Positions 51,924-60,497 of a stretch of 64,000 nt of DNA are shown in pieces. The stretch comes from Mycolicibacterium neoaurum (GTDB lineage Bacteria; Actinomycetota; Actinomycetes; Mycobacteriales; Mycobacteriaceae). The first letter of the stretch is position 1, and the number at the start of each line of letters is the position of its first letter. The stretch spans positions 1,113,800-1,177,799 of the forward strand of contig NZ_JAQIIX010000001.1 in assembly GCF_036946495.1 (NCBI RefSeq), in the 5' to 3' direction. The notes below the pieces were generated by a model. That model was given only the letters and a program-made list of their open reading frames with translations, was not told where the DNA came from and did not search any database. Position numbers and translations under genes: made by a program.

Positions 51924-52472
51924 TCACGGGCCGGGGATCGGATCCAGCGCCTTGAGCGATCCATCCTCGCCGATCTGGAAGCGCACCTGACCGATTCCGG
52001 TCGGGCAGCACGGCTTGTCTTCGCCCTGCAGCCACTGATACTGCACCGCCGCGGTGGTGTCACCCATCGCCACCACCGTGGTGTACGGCCGTGGCCGCGG
52101 GGTGGGCGGACCGAGTGGCGTGTTCTTGTCGAAGAAGAGCACCTGCACGGCCGCATCGGGGGCCTTGTCGCCCGTACCGATCACCACCCAGTGCAGTCGG
52201 CAGTCACCGGTGTGGCCGCGCGAGGTCTCCGTCCAGCGCTCGCCCACACCTTGGATGGCGGTGCGCACGGTCTCGGTGGTCGGGGTGTCCTGGGCGGGGC
52301 AATCCGCGGACGTCTGCGGGGCGGAGTTCTTCGGACTCCAGCCACACGAGGCCAGTGCCGGCACTGCCAGCGCCGCCAATGACACCGCCGCGAAAGCGAC
52401 GCTAAGGCGGTGGATTCGGCGCGATCGCGACCATTGCGTCGCTGTCGGCGGGTGCGGGCTCGTCAGTGACAT
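51924..52472 (-). CDS. LppP/LprE-family lipoprotein
   Basis: A 182-residue exported lipoprotein. The signal region ends with the lipobox ALASC (Cys43). The mature domain contains DCPAQDTPTTETVRTAI...WTETSRGHTGDCRLHWVVIGTG and QVLFFDKNTPLGPPTPRPRPYT, as in LppP/LprE-family proteins. Function unknown; a paired Cys-Cys (DKPCCPTG) and a Pro-rich loop are visible. The N-terminus is longer than a normal signal peptide, so the true start may lie inside. It is the last host gene before the prophage attachment site. Confidence 0.82.
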   Translation of the reverse strand: MSLTSPHPPTATQWSRSRRIHRLSVAFAAVSLAALAVPALASCGWSPKNSAPQTSADCPAQDTPTTETVRTAIQGVGERWTETSRGHTGDCRLHWVVIGTGDKAPDAAVQVLFFDKNTPLGPPTPRPRPYTTVVAMGDTTAAVQYQWLQGEDKPCCPTGIGQVRFQIGEDGSLKALDPIPGP

Positions 52473-52500
52473 GAGACGAGCTTACGACCGAGATGAAAAG

Positions 52501-52540
52501 CTCCCCCGATTGGACTCGAACCAATAACCGCCCGATTGAT
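52501..52540 (-). other. Truncated tRNA 3' half: prophage attachment site (attL/attR)
   Basis: On the minus strand this reads as the T-arm and acceptor strand of a tRNA: TGGTTCGAGTCCAATCGGGGGA. The T-loop (GGTTCGAGTCC) and 3' acceptor strand are intact; it resembles the 3' end of mycobacterial tRNA-Asn. No 5' half precedes it. This is the footprint of phage integration into the 3' end of a tRNA gene, with host DNA to the left and phage to the right, and the intact tRNA expected at the far end beyond 64000. Which tRNA is uncertain. Confidence 0.7.
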
Positions 52541-52738
52541 GGTTGCTGCGGAGGCCGCGTAATCGAGTTACATCGATGAAAGTTGTTCCGCCACATACCT
52601 TTTAAAAGTGAGGCGGCTCACAGGTGAATTTGCCAGAAGGTTTCGCAATCCGGCCAAGTCGCCTGACTTGTTGTGCCAATATTCCCCCCACGCGCGTCGT
52701 CGAAATTTATCAGCACGTCAAAAGGAAGCTCACAGGAT

Positions 52739-53614
52739 ATGCATGCCCAGATGTATCTACTGCCCTCTAGCTGGGAAAACGCGATCTCACAGTGGTGCGC
52801 GTGGTTGGTAGCCGCGGGCATGGCCCGGACCAGCATCAAGACACGCCGAGGGCACGTACGCGCCGTGGCCCGCACGCTGGGCGCAGGTACACCGGCCGAA
52901 GTGACCACCACTGACCTGGTGACACTCGCCGCCAAACAGAAGTGGTCGAACGACCACCGCCGCGGCCTGCGGACCTCACTCATTCTCTTCTACGACTGGG
53001 CGGTCGCTCATGGGCACGCCAGGGCCAATCCGGCGCACGAGTTACCGCAGGTCCCCGAATCGAAACCGCGACCGAGGCCTGTACCTGATTGGCTATGGGA
53101 CGAGGTCGTTCGCAAGGCTGGGCCTCGCGAACTGCTAATGGCGCGTCTCGCGTGCGAGCTCGGACTCCGACGCGCGGAGGTCGCCCAGGTGCACACCGAC
53201 GATGTCTTCTGGAACGGTGACGGCTACGCGCTCATGGTCCACGGCAAGGGCCTACGGCAACGTGAGTTGCCTATGCTCGACGACCTGGCCGAGGAGGTCC
53301 AACGCGGACCTGGCCGTTGGTCCGGCCACGACCGTGGATACCTGTTCCCCGACAAAGAAGACGGTCACCTGTCCGAGGGGCATGTTGGGGTCCTGCTCAG
53401 CCGACTGCTTGGTCCGGGGTGGTCTGGCCACAAGTTGCGACATCGATTCGCCTCACTAGGCTTCGCTGGCACAAAAGACCTGCTGGCTGTCCAAAAATCG
53501 CTGGGCCACGCATCGCCTGCTACGACAATCCGCTACACAGCATCAGCAACGTCGGAAATGCGAGCAGTAACCGAGGCCGTAGCTGCTCGGCGACCGGTCG
53601 CGGCTATCGGGTAG
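52739..53614 (+). CDS. int: Phage tyrosine integrase
   Basis: A 291-residue tyrosine recombinase. The N-terminal SAM-like core-binding region covers about residues 10-110 (AWLVAAGMARTSIKTRRGH). The catalytic residues are Arg in LGLRRAEV (144), Lys170 (HGKGLRQREL), His231 and Arg234 (HKLRHRFA), His257 (LGHASPATT) and Tyr266 (IRYT). All are present, so integration and excision are possible if the other parts work. ATG 52739 has CACAGGAT upstream; an earlier start at 52673 gives an unlikely N-terminus. It is about 200 bp from the truncated tRNA, the usual position for int next to the att site. Confidence 0.92.
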   Translation: MHAQMYLLPSSWENAISQWCAWLVAAGMARTSIKTRRGHVRAVARTLGAGTPAEVTTTDLVTLAAKQKWSNDHRRGLRTSLILFYDWAVAHGHARANPAHELPQVPESKPRPRPVPDWLWDEVVRKAGPRELLMARLACELGLRRAEVAQVHTDDVFWNGDGYALMVHGKGLRQRELPMLDDLAEEVQRGPGRWSGHDRGYLFPDKEDGHLSEGHVGVLLSRLLGPGWSGHKLRHRFASLGFAGTKDLLAVQKSLGHASPATTIRYTASATSEMRAVTEAVAARRPVAAIG

Positions 53615-53674
53615 GGCGTCGTACGGACCCGACTTTTACCCCATAGGGCGTTGCACTTCGGCTACCGTCGCCGA

Positions 53675-53983
53675 ATGGCTGCCCGCCGATCCCCATGGAT
53701 GGATGACCGCGCCCAGCTGCTCGTCCGCTTGCTCGACGAGCATCACGGATTGCAGATCAGCGAGGACGTGGCACGAGAGGATGTCTCCAGTCACGTCGAC
53801 CTGGTCGCTGAGCGTATGCGCATAGGCCGCCAAGCGGCCAAGGTCTATGTCACCGACGACTACCTTGCAGGACTGGCCGACCACATCGCCCGTGCCGTAA
53901 ATCAGGCTCGGACACGTGAGGCACTGGCACCACCCGTCAGGCCGTCGCACCTGCGCGTGGTGCGGCTGGGCGACGACGCCTGA
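53675..53983 (+). CDS. Small helical prophage protein, function unknown
   Basis: A 102-residue protein, largely helical. The segment RIGRQAAKVYVTDDYLAGLADHI could be a DNA-binding helix pair, but I recognise no family. It starts 60 bp after the integrase stop on the same strand. In this place a control of integration (excisionase-like) or a lysogenic gene would be expected; this is inference from position only. Confidence 0.6.
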   Translation: MAARRSPWMDDRAQLLVRLLDEHHGLQISEDVAREDVSSHVDLVAERMRIGRQAAKVYVTDDYLAGLADHIARAVNQARTREALAPPVRPSHLRVVRLGDDA

Positions 53984-54020
53984 CCGCCTGCCACCGATCC
54001 AAACTGGGGCACTTTGAGCT

Positions 54021-54065
54021 GGGACTTTGGGGCGATCTCAACTTTCTGATTCACCCCAAAGTCCC
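54021..54065. promoter_or_regulatory. 12-bp perfect inverted repeat before the lipoprotein gene
   Basis: GGGACTTTGGGG (54021-54032) and CCCCAAAGTCCC (54054-54065) are perfect inverse copies 21 bp apart, about 45 bp before the lipoprotein ATG. The sequence may be a hairpin terminator of the int transcript or a repressor-binding site controlling the lysogenic gene. Confidence 0.6.
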
Positions 54066-54110
54066 GCTTTAGCCGGGGCCAGCGCGATGTGCGCCGTACT
54101 ATCGCGGACC

Positions 54111-54515
54111 ATGCGCACAGTCACGGTCCTCGCAGCTGCCAGCATCAGCCTGGTCGGTTGTTCAGCACAGCAGCCGACAACTATCGCGACGAAGACAACG
54201 ACCGTCACCGTGACCGAACGACAATCGGACGCCATTTCCGCCGCTACGCCGCCGCCCGCGGCCGACGCAACCGTCATGAACACTGACGGCTTGTACGTCG
54301 TCGGCAAGGACATACAACCCGGCACGTACCGATCAGCACCGACGATGCGCAATGGATATCCGTTCTGCACCTGGAAACGCTTGAGTGATTTCACGGGGTC
54401 AATGGAATCCACCATCGCCATCGACAACCAGCCCGGTCAAACAATCGTCACCATCGAACCCAGCGACACAGCTTTCGAAACGCAGAGCTGCCAACCGTGG
54501 GAACGAATCGACTGA
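54111..54515 (+). CDS. Prophage-encoded lipoprotein
   Basis: A 134-residue lipoprotein. The signal peptide ends with the lipobox LVGC (Cys17), then a Thr-rich linker (TTTVTVTERQ). A compact domain follows: NTDGLYVVGKDIQPGTYRS, then FCTWKR and a second Cys near the end (QSCQPW), likely a disulfide pair. This VGxDIxPGTYR motif is found in phage and host surface proteins, exact role unknown. It is on the integrase strand, opposite to the lysis and tail genes, so it could be expressed in the lysogen. Confidence 0.75.
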   Translation: MRTVTVLAAASISLVGCSAQQPTTIATKTTTVTVTERQSDAISAATPPPAADATVMNTDGLYVVGKDIQPGTYRSAPTMRNGYPFCTWKRLSDFTGSMESTIAIDNQPGQTIVTIEPSDTAFETQSCQPWERID

Positions 54516-54544
54516 CCAGACTGCCCGGGACCACAAGTCGACGG

Positions 54545-55003
54545 CTAGACGATGTCGCGTAACACTTCTGGCGGTGGCGGTATCTCGATGCCCGGGGCGT
54601 GGCGTGAATGCGAGTCGATGAGGCGTCGGATGTAGGCGATCGCGGCCCACGACCGTCGTTTCTCGTCGGTCAGCTCGACTTCCAGCCGGTCCATTCGCTC
54701 GATCAGTTGGTCGTAGTCTTCGCGCAGCCGTCCGTAGTCCTCGCGCATGCGGACGATCTCTTGCTGGGACACCTGGTAGGACGGTGAGCAGTCCTGCCGG
54801 GCCGACTTGTCGGCGGCGGCTTGCTGGCGGCGTTGCCACCATCGGGCGGTGGCCCCGAGGATGCTGGGGAGTTTGGCCGCGGTTTGGGAGATGACGGCCG
54901 GCGGCCCGAAGATCAGCACGATGGCCAGCCAGATCAGCGGATGAATGCCGGCGGGCGGGTCGTGCGGGTTCATCCAATCGGTGGCCATCAGGGGCCCGGT
55001 CAT
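54545..55003 (-). CDS. Lysis-cassette membrane protein with coiled coil
   Basis: A 152-residue protein: an N-terminal membrane segment (HPLIWLAIVLIFGPPAVISQ), a basic stretch (WWQRRQQAAADK) and a long coiled coil (VRMREDYGRLREDYDQLIERMDRLEVELTDEKRR). It is the last gene of the cassette and its start overlaps the preceding stop (ATGA). A spanin-like or accessory holin role is possible but not shown. The final residues are Pro-rich (PPPPEVL). Confidence 0.7.
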   Translation of the reverse strand: MTGPLMATDWMNPHDPPAGIHPLIWLAIVLIFGPPAVISQTAAKLPSILGATARWWQRRQQAAADKSARQDCSPSYQVSQQEIVRMREDYGRLREDYDQLIERMDRLEVELTDEKRRSWAAIAYIRRLIDSHSRHAPGIEIPPPPEVLRDIV

Positions 55004-55422
55004 CTGGGCACCTGGCGGATCTGCTGGGCGTAGCCGACCGCCTTGATCCACAGGCAGCCGCCGACCATCGCGTAGATCCACGGGCCTCGGAAGCTGCCGT
55101 GCGCGTCGATGGTGTTCAGGCCGATGCCGACCGCGATGGTCAGGAACAGCGCGCCGGCCAGGTGTAGGCCGCCGATGCACAGCTTGGGCCGGCGGTCCGC
55201 GTATCCGACGACCATAGCGATACCCGCGCAGAGCAGTAGCGCTCCCCATGCCGGGGCCGGCATCGACCTCTCGACGAGAGACAGGCTTTCGGTGTTCTCG
55301 CCCATCAGGAAGTCGACGCCGGCCACGAACGGCGTGGCGAACAACAGCTGCACGATCCAAAACCGTTGCCGGGGTGGAACGGTCGGGATCCATGCGCTGT
55401 CGCGCCTTAGCCACCACCTCAC
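55000..55422 (-). CDS. Lysis-cassette membrane protein, four helices
   Basis: A 140-residue protein with four hydrophobic segments (FWIVQLLFATPFVAGV, PAWGALLLCAGIAMVVGY, LHLAGALFLTIAVGIGL, WIYAMVGGCLWIKAVGY). It lies between two other membrane protein genes, overlapping both by four bases. Holin-like or accessory function is inferred from location after lysin A. Confidence 0.7.
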   Translation of the reverse strand: MRWWLRRDSAWIPTVPPRQRFWIVQLLFATPFVAGVDFLMGENTESLSLVERSMPAPAWGALLLCAGIAMVVGYADRRPKLCIGGLHLAGALFLTIAVGIGLNTIDAHGSFRGPWIYAMVGGCLWIKAVGYAQQIRQVPR

Positions 55423-55925
55423 AGAATCGTCGGGGTGGAGCCCTCATGTGCGGCCGCGGCACGGTCAGCGTATGCCTGGACCAGGTCGCCGACGGGACCG
55501 GAGAGCACCGCGGTGGTGGCCACCGTCCCGCCGGGGATGAGCGAGGCCGCACCTTGGATTGCGGACACGCCTTCGCTGACCTTGGCCTGGACTTGCTCGA
55601 CGACGTCGTCGACGTGAGTCTTGATGGCGTTGATGCTGTGGAATGCGTCCTGCACGGACACCGCGGGTGCCGGGTCGAAGGTCCCGTTGTTGACCTGTTG
55701 GCGGATCTTGAGTGCGGTGCGGAGCTGGTTGCCGCCGCCGGCGAGGCCCAGGACACCTCCGATGAGTAGTTCGAGGTGGTCGGCGGTGCCCTGGTTGATC
55801 GCGCCGAAGATGAGAGCGAGGCCCAGGATGCCGGTGAGCAGGAAGCCGATGTAGTTGACGAGCTCGCGCCGTTTGGCGTCGGGGTCTGCGGGGCCGGCGG
55901 TCTGGATTTTGGTTTGGTCGCTCAT
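55419..55925 (-). CDS. Candidate holin
   Basis: A 168-residue protein. A short polar N-terminus precedes two hydrophobic segments (YIGFLLTGILGLALIFGAI and LELLIGGVLGLAGGG), then an amphipathic C-terminal half with a charged helix. This arrangement and its place 3 bp after the endolysin gene suit a class II holin that permeabilises the membrane for lysin release. Holins are too divergent for a firm call. Confidence 0.65.
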   Translation of the reverse strand: MSDQTKIQTAGPADPDAKRRELVNYIGFLLTGILGLALIFGAINQGTADHLELLIGGVLGLAGGGNQLRTALKIRQQVNNGTFDPAPAVSVQDAFHSINAIKTHVDDVVEQVQAKVSEGVSAIQGAASLIPGGTVATTAVLSGPVGDLVQAYADRAAAAHEGSTPTIL

Positions 55926-55928
55926 GGG

Positions 55929-57590
55929 TTATGCCTTTCCGGGGTTTGCAGCGGTGATGAGTTCCGGGCGGGTTGCCTGGATGGTGTTGAGCAGGCCTGC
56001 GGCTCGGGTCCGCCAGAATGGGCCGTCGGGGTCGTGGGCGCCGGGGATGGCGCCGGCGGCGAGCTTGGCGAGGTCCTGGATGGCCCAGATCTCGCCGCGC
56101 AGCGCGGCGGCCTCGACCATTTCCTCGTGTTTCATCGCGTTGGCCTGGTACAGCGCGTCCATGGGTGTCAGGACGGGCTTGTTGTCGGCGCGGTAGTGCG
56201 ATTGGGACGGTCGCGGTTCGTTGGACATCAGGAGCTCCTCGATCGGGTCGGTGGGTGTGGATGGTGTTGTGAGGGTGAGCAGTTGGTCGCCGAGCGCCAG
56301 GCAGTTGAGGTATCGGGTGCGCCGGTCAGGCATGCCGACCGGGTCGACGCCGTCAATCCAGCCGTTGACGCAGCGGGATACGGCGACGATGTCGCCGGCG
56401 TCGGCGAATGCGTTGATCTGGCCGGGACGTGGTCCGGCGTGCAGCCAGTACCACGATGCGGCCAGGAAGCCCCATCGCGGCTGCTCGACGAGCGTGGGTT
56501 GTTTGACGAACATCTCCGAGTCGGTGATGTATCCCTTTGTCTTGCACCACTGCCCGAACTTTCGGTAGTTCGAGGACCATGTCAGTTGGATGGGTCCGCG
56601 GCCGCGGTAGATGCGTCGGTCGTCTGACCAGCCGGCGCCGTTGGTCTGGATCTCGGCCATGTAGCGCAGGCCGGCCGATTCGTGGCCGAGGGTGGCATAC
56701 CAGGCGGCGGCACGCTTGACGGTGGTGATTTCGGCGGCGCGGGTGGCCTCGGCCAGGTGCGGCATGTAGTCGCCGAGCATGGCGTTGGTGATGTCGGTGG
56801 GGGTCATGACGCGGCGCAGTAGCGCGATCGCCGATGACGGGGCGGTGTCGGGGGTGGTGGTCGCGAAGGACAGGCCCAGGGCCCGCAGCGTGACGGGGCC
56901 GGCGATGCCGTCTGCCTCCAGGTTCCGGCTTCGTTGGAAGGCGATGACGGCGTTCTCGGTCATGGGGCCGAACTCGCCGTCGGGGTCCAGGCCGGCGCCG
57001 ATCGTCCGGTTGAGGGCCAGCTGCAGGGCCTTGACGCGATCGCCGCCGGCCTCGTACCGGCGGCCGAGCATGATGACCTCGGGTGGTGCCGGCGGGATCG
57101 GTGTGCCGTCGTTGACGATGGGTCCGGGCAGGTACACCCAGAAGTGGCCGTAGCCGTCCTCCAGGGGGCGGGCCTTGCTGCCGGTGACGACACCGTCGCC
57201 GCCGCGGGATTCGATGCGCAGTCCGTCGAGCTCGCCCCACATGTGACTGTTCGCCCCGCCGTTGGGGCCGTGGTGGAAGGCCAGCTTGGCCACCGCGTCG
57301 GCGGGGATGTCGCGCCAGTGTCCGACGCGGATGGTGCCGAACGGTCCCGGTGGGCCGCCGATCTTCATGCCGCGGTAGGACTCGGTCGTCGCGCCTTCGG
57401 CTTGCCGGCCGGGCACCCAACGGCCGAGGGCCATCTCCAGGGCGGTCTGCCAGATCTCCGAGCAGTCGGTGCCTTGCCGCACGCTGGTCGACAGCGCACC
57501 ACCGAATACGTAGGGGGCGTTGGTGTCATCGCGGGCACGCATGAACTGTTTGGTCTGCTCGACGTGTGCTCGGTATACGGGCATGGGCAA
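55929..57590 (-). CDS. lysA: Mycobacteriophage lysin A (endolysin)
   Basis: A 553-residue peptidoglycan hydrolase with modular layout. Residues 1-150 are an NlpC/P60-like peptidase (Cys in TDCSEIWQ, His in NSHMWGEL). A peptidoglycan-binding domain (about 175-245, GDRVKALQLALNRTIG) follows, then a GH19-like muramidase/chitinase domain with Glu in LGHESAGLRYMAE and the RGRGPIQLTWSSNYRKFG segment. The last 99 residues (from about 455) are helical with no cell-wall motif. There is an in-frame ATG at 56228 preceded by GAGGAG with good spacing, so a separate C-terminal product may be made. The gene heads the lysis cassette. Confidence 0.9.
   Translation of the reverse strand: MPMPVYRAHVEQTKQFMRARDDTNAPYVFGGALSTSVRQGTDCSEIWQTALEMALGRWVPGRQAEGATTESYRGMKIGGPPGPFGTIRVGHWRDIPADAVAKLAFHHGPNGGANSHMWGELDGLRIESRGGDGVVTGSKARPLEDGYGHFWVYLPGPIVNDGTPIPPAPPEVIMLGRRYEAGGDRVKALQLALNRTIGAGLDPDGEFGPMTENAVIAFQRSRNLEADGIAGPVTLRALGLSFATTTPDTAPSSAIALLRRVMTPTDITNAMLGDYMPHLAEATRAAEITTVKRAAAWYATLGHESAGLRYMAEIQTNGAGWSDDRRIYRGRGPIQLTWSSNYRKFGQWCKTKGYITDSEMFVKQPTLVEQPRWGFLAASWYWLHAGPRPGQINAFADAGDIVAVSRCVNGWIDGVDPVGMPDRRTRYLNCLALGDQLLTLTTPSTPTDPIEELLMSNEPRPSQSHYRADNKPVLTPMDALYQANAMKHEEMVEAAALRGEIWAIQDLAKLAAGAIPGAHDPDGPFWRTRAAGLLNTIQATRPELITAANPGKA
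56226..56240 (-). promoter_or_regulatory. Internal ribosome site and ATG inside lysin A
   Basis: On the minus strand GAGGAGCTCCTGATG places a strong Shine-Dalgarno sequence 6 bases before an in-frame ATG. Translation from here would give a 99-residue C-terminal protein. Confidence 0.45.
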
Positions 57591-57617
57591 GCTCGCTTTC
57601 CTGAGATCGTGGGATGT

Positions 57618-57797
57618 CTAGCGGTGCAGCGCGTGGCGCAGCACTGGCCACAGCGCATAGAGGCGGTGTCGCCAGGTGGGGTGGTCGATGACCGCGTCCT
57701 CGCACTTTGGGCAGCGGTCCTCGGGGTGGCCCTCGTTGAAATCGGGGTCGTCGGTGCCGTAGGCGTCGAGGCGGTGCAGAAACCGGCGGCCGGCCAT
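57618..57797 (-). CDS. Small zinc-ribbon-like protein
   Basis: A 59-residue protein on the minus strand, from ATG 57797 to TAG 57618. It contains RCPKCEDA (C-x2-C) with nearby histidines (GHPEDR, DHPTWRHR), suggesting a small metal-binding finger, and a basic C-terminus (LRHALHR). Its ATG overlaps the stop of the preceding tail gene, and lysin A starts 27 bp after its stop. No family is recognised. Confidence 0.6.
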   Translation of the reverse strand: MAGRRFLHRLDAYGTDDPDFNEGHPEDRCPKCEDAVIDHPTWRHRLYALWPVLRHALHR

Positions 57798-60479
57798 CAG
57801 GCGATCGCCAGTTGGCGCAGCCGCGTCGAGGCGGTGTAGCCGCTGCCGTAGGTGTTGATGCCGAGGCAGAACGCGGTTGGGGAGGCGATGAAGTCCGTGC
57901 GCGAGATGGTGTCTATGACCTGCCAGTCAATTCCGTTGGTGGACAACGAGAAAACGTGGCTGGTGCCGTTGTCGGTGAGCCTCCACCATTTGCACTGTGC
58001 GAGGAACACGGCGGCTTGTCCGTCGCAGAGGTTGTTCGTTCCGTTGATGGAGGTGGCGTGGTTCCAGTTCTGCCGCAGTACCACCAGGTTTTTGTAGTTC
58101 TGCATCTGGAATGCCCATAGCTTGAACTTGGTGCCGTCGGTGAACCCGAAGTACACCCCGGGTCCGTTGGATTGGGTGAGGTGGAAGTCGAGTTTGGCGG
58201 TGATGGTCGGGTTGCCGGAGATGGGCCGGCTGACCGCGCGCAGGGTGTCGGTGGTGCCGTTGACGGCTGGGGCCGTCAAGAGCAGGGTGCCTTTGTCGTT
58301 GGTGACGGTCGCGGTGCCGAGGTTGACCGATGTCCAGCCCGACGCGGGTGGTTCGCCGATGACCGGGCCTCCACCGCAATCGGTTTGGACCCATGCGGTG
58401 CCGTTGGATCGGTAGGTCGAGTCGATGTCGGAGCACCTGTAGAGGTAGCCGCTGGGGACGGTGTTGGCCGCGGGCATGTTGGCGTAGGTGTCATAGCCGC
58501 CACCGCCGCCGCCACCGCTGGGCGGCGCCGCCCAGGTGTTGTCGTCGCGCAGGAACTTCGATCCGTCCGTGGTGCCGGTGGCCTTGGGCTGCTTGGTGTC
58601 CAGGTTGGCTTTGATCAGTGCCGGGGTGACCAGCTGCCCGGTCGTCCCCGATCCGGCATCGAGCTCGGTTTGCGTCATCACTGACAGGTGGGCGTTGGCC
58701 CCGAGCATTTGGAACTGCGATCCGGTGAACTGGAAGAGCACGATGCCGCCGGTGCCGATGCGCAGCGAAGCGGCGTTGACGGAGGTGCTGCCCGCTAACG
58801 CGACGGGGTAGGCGGTGGTGGTGTTGAAGTTCAGGGCGACCCCGCCGGCGGTGTTGCCGTTGGTGAAGGTGACCGAGACGATGTCGCCGGCGGCCGGGGT
58901 GATGGTGGATGTGACGGCCTTGGTGGTCGCCGATGCACCGTTGGCGGTGGTGCCGTCGATGACCTTGCGCTGCTTGGCATCCAGGGCGGTCTGCTGGGCG
59001 GTGCTGACCGGCTTGTCGACGTCTTTGGTGTTGTCGGCGTTGCCGAGTCCCACCATGGCCTTCGTGATGCCCGAGACGGTGCCGGTGAACGTGGGGGCGT
59101 TGGCGCGCACGATGTTGCCGGTGCCGGTGGCGGCCGCGGCTGCGATGCGGGCATCGGCGCGGGCGTTGGTGAAGTACAGGTTGGCCGCGCCCTCGGGGAC
59201 CGCGTCGGTAGATCCGGGTGACGGGCTGATCTCCCAGTAGGTCGAGCCGGACCACCGGTAGATCTTCGACGGGTCGGCCGCGGTGCCGGCGTTGAGGGCG
59301 GTGTAGATCTTGCCGGTTTCACCGACCGCGGGAAACGCAGACAGGGTGGCGAACTCGAGGACGTCGTCGACGTAAGACGGCAGGTAAGTCGCCGGGATCA
59401 ACGAGTTAGCGTCGAGCGGTGCGACACCGTTGGCCGCACCCACCAGGGACGCCGCGAGCGCACCGATCAGCGTCCTGGTGGCCGCAGCGTCGGTACCCCC
59501 GAGCAGTGAACGGCCGAACGCGGCGGTGCCGACGGACTGCAGCGTCCCATTTCCGTGCCGGAAGAACATCGATCCGGCCGGGATGCTGAGTGCGGCGATC
59601 TCGGCGAGCTGCGCGTTGTACGCCTGGACGTCAGTTCCGATGCGCAGACCCGCGAGCACGCGCATCGCGGGAGCGTCGGCCAGGGCGGCGACGGAGCGCC
59701 CGAACGGGCTGAACTCGGTCAGCGACCACGCCGACGGGCCGGTGGCATACGGCAGCCGGTTGGCCACCGTGGGCAGCGCCGCGAGCGCGGTGAGATCGGC
59801 GTCCCGCGGCTGCAAAGCAGCGGCAGTGGTGGCCAGTGCATCGGCCATCTCTTGGCCACTGACGGCGTCGATGGCGGCCCGGGCCTCGGCTTCGGTGTCA
59901 CCGGTGGCGATCACATCGGGCTTGCCGAGGATGGTGGACCATTCGGCGGATCCGAATTCGAGTTTCTTCGGGGCGCCTACCGGTGTGCCTTTGACGTAGA
60001 ACTGCAGCCACCCGTCGATGACTGTGAAGTCGTCGACGGGATCACCTTTTGGGCCGCGCATCACCCCCACGGCCTCGACGGCGGTCACCGCGACGGTCTC
60101 GGACAGGTCGACGACCGCGCCGTTGCCGGGGGCGTCGAAGGTCCACGGCAGGATCTCTTGCGCGCCGGCCGGGGTGGGCGCGAGGATCGTCACAGTCCAT
60201 TGGATGTTGCTGATGCTCAGGGGCGTCGTCGTTGGCCAGCAACCGGACGGCGAAACCGTCTTGCAGAATGGAGCCGTCTTCGCCGACGTCGGCGTAAACC
60301 TTCGTCGCGGCGCGGTACATGTTGCCCTCGAAGGTGAATAGTCCGTCGACGGGGATGTTGCTGCTGAACACGACCCTGGTCTTGGCCAGGACGGCCGGGG
60401 CGAGGACACCCGCGCTGGCGCTGCCGAGGATGGCGTAGAGCTTGGTGGTGGTGTCGATCGTGAAATTGGGAAGCGCCAC
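57797..60479 (-). CDS. Minor tail protein, with an apparent +1 frameshift
   Basis: A large tail protein of about 890 residues when read across a frame change. The N-terminus (MALPNFTIDTTTKLYAILGS...GLFTFEGNMYRAATKVYADVG) runs in one frame from 60479 to about 60222. The following 800 residues (LSISNIQWTVTILAPTPAG...) continue in the next frame. The join lies at a run of four G on the plus strand (60220-60223); deleting one base there makes a continuous reading. The middle is a beta-rich and Ala-rich shaft with repeated segments and the end is a carbohydrate-binding-like domain (residues WTSVNLGTATVTNDKG onward). It probably forms a tail fibre or tip. The frameshift may be a mutation or an error. 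Confidence 0.75.
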
Positions 60480-60497
60480 GGCTGTTTCCCGCCTTTC

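Noticed and set aside
60215..60230. Programmed frameshift as in tail assembly chaperones
   Set aside because: The site lies inside a minor tail protein rather than a chaperone pair, and only a G4 run is present with no slippery heptamer I recognise. An indel is simpler.
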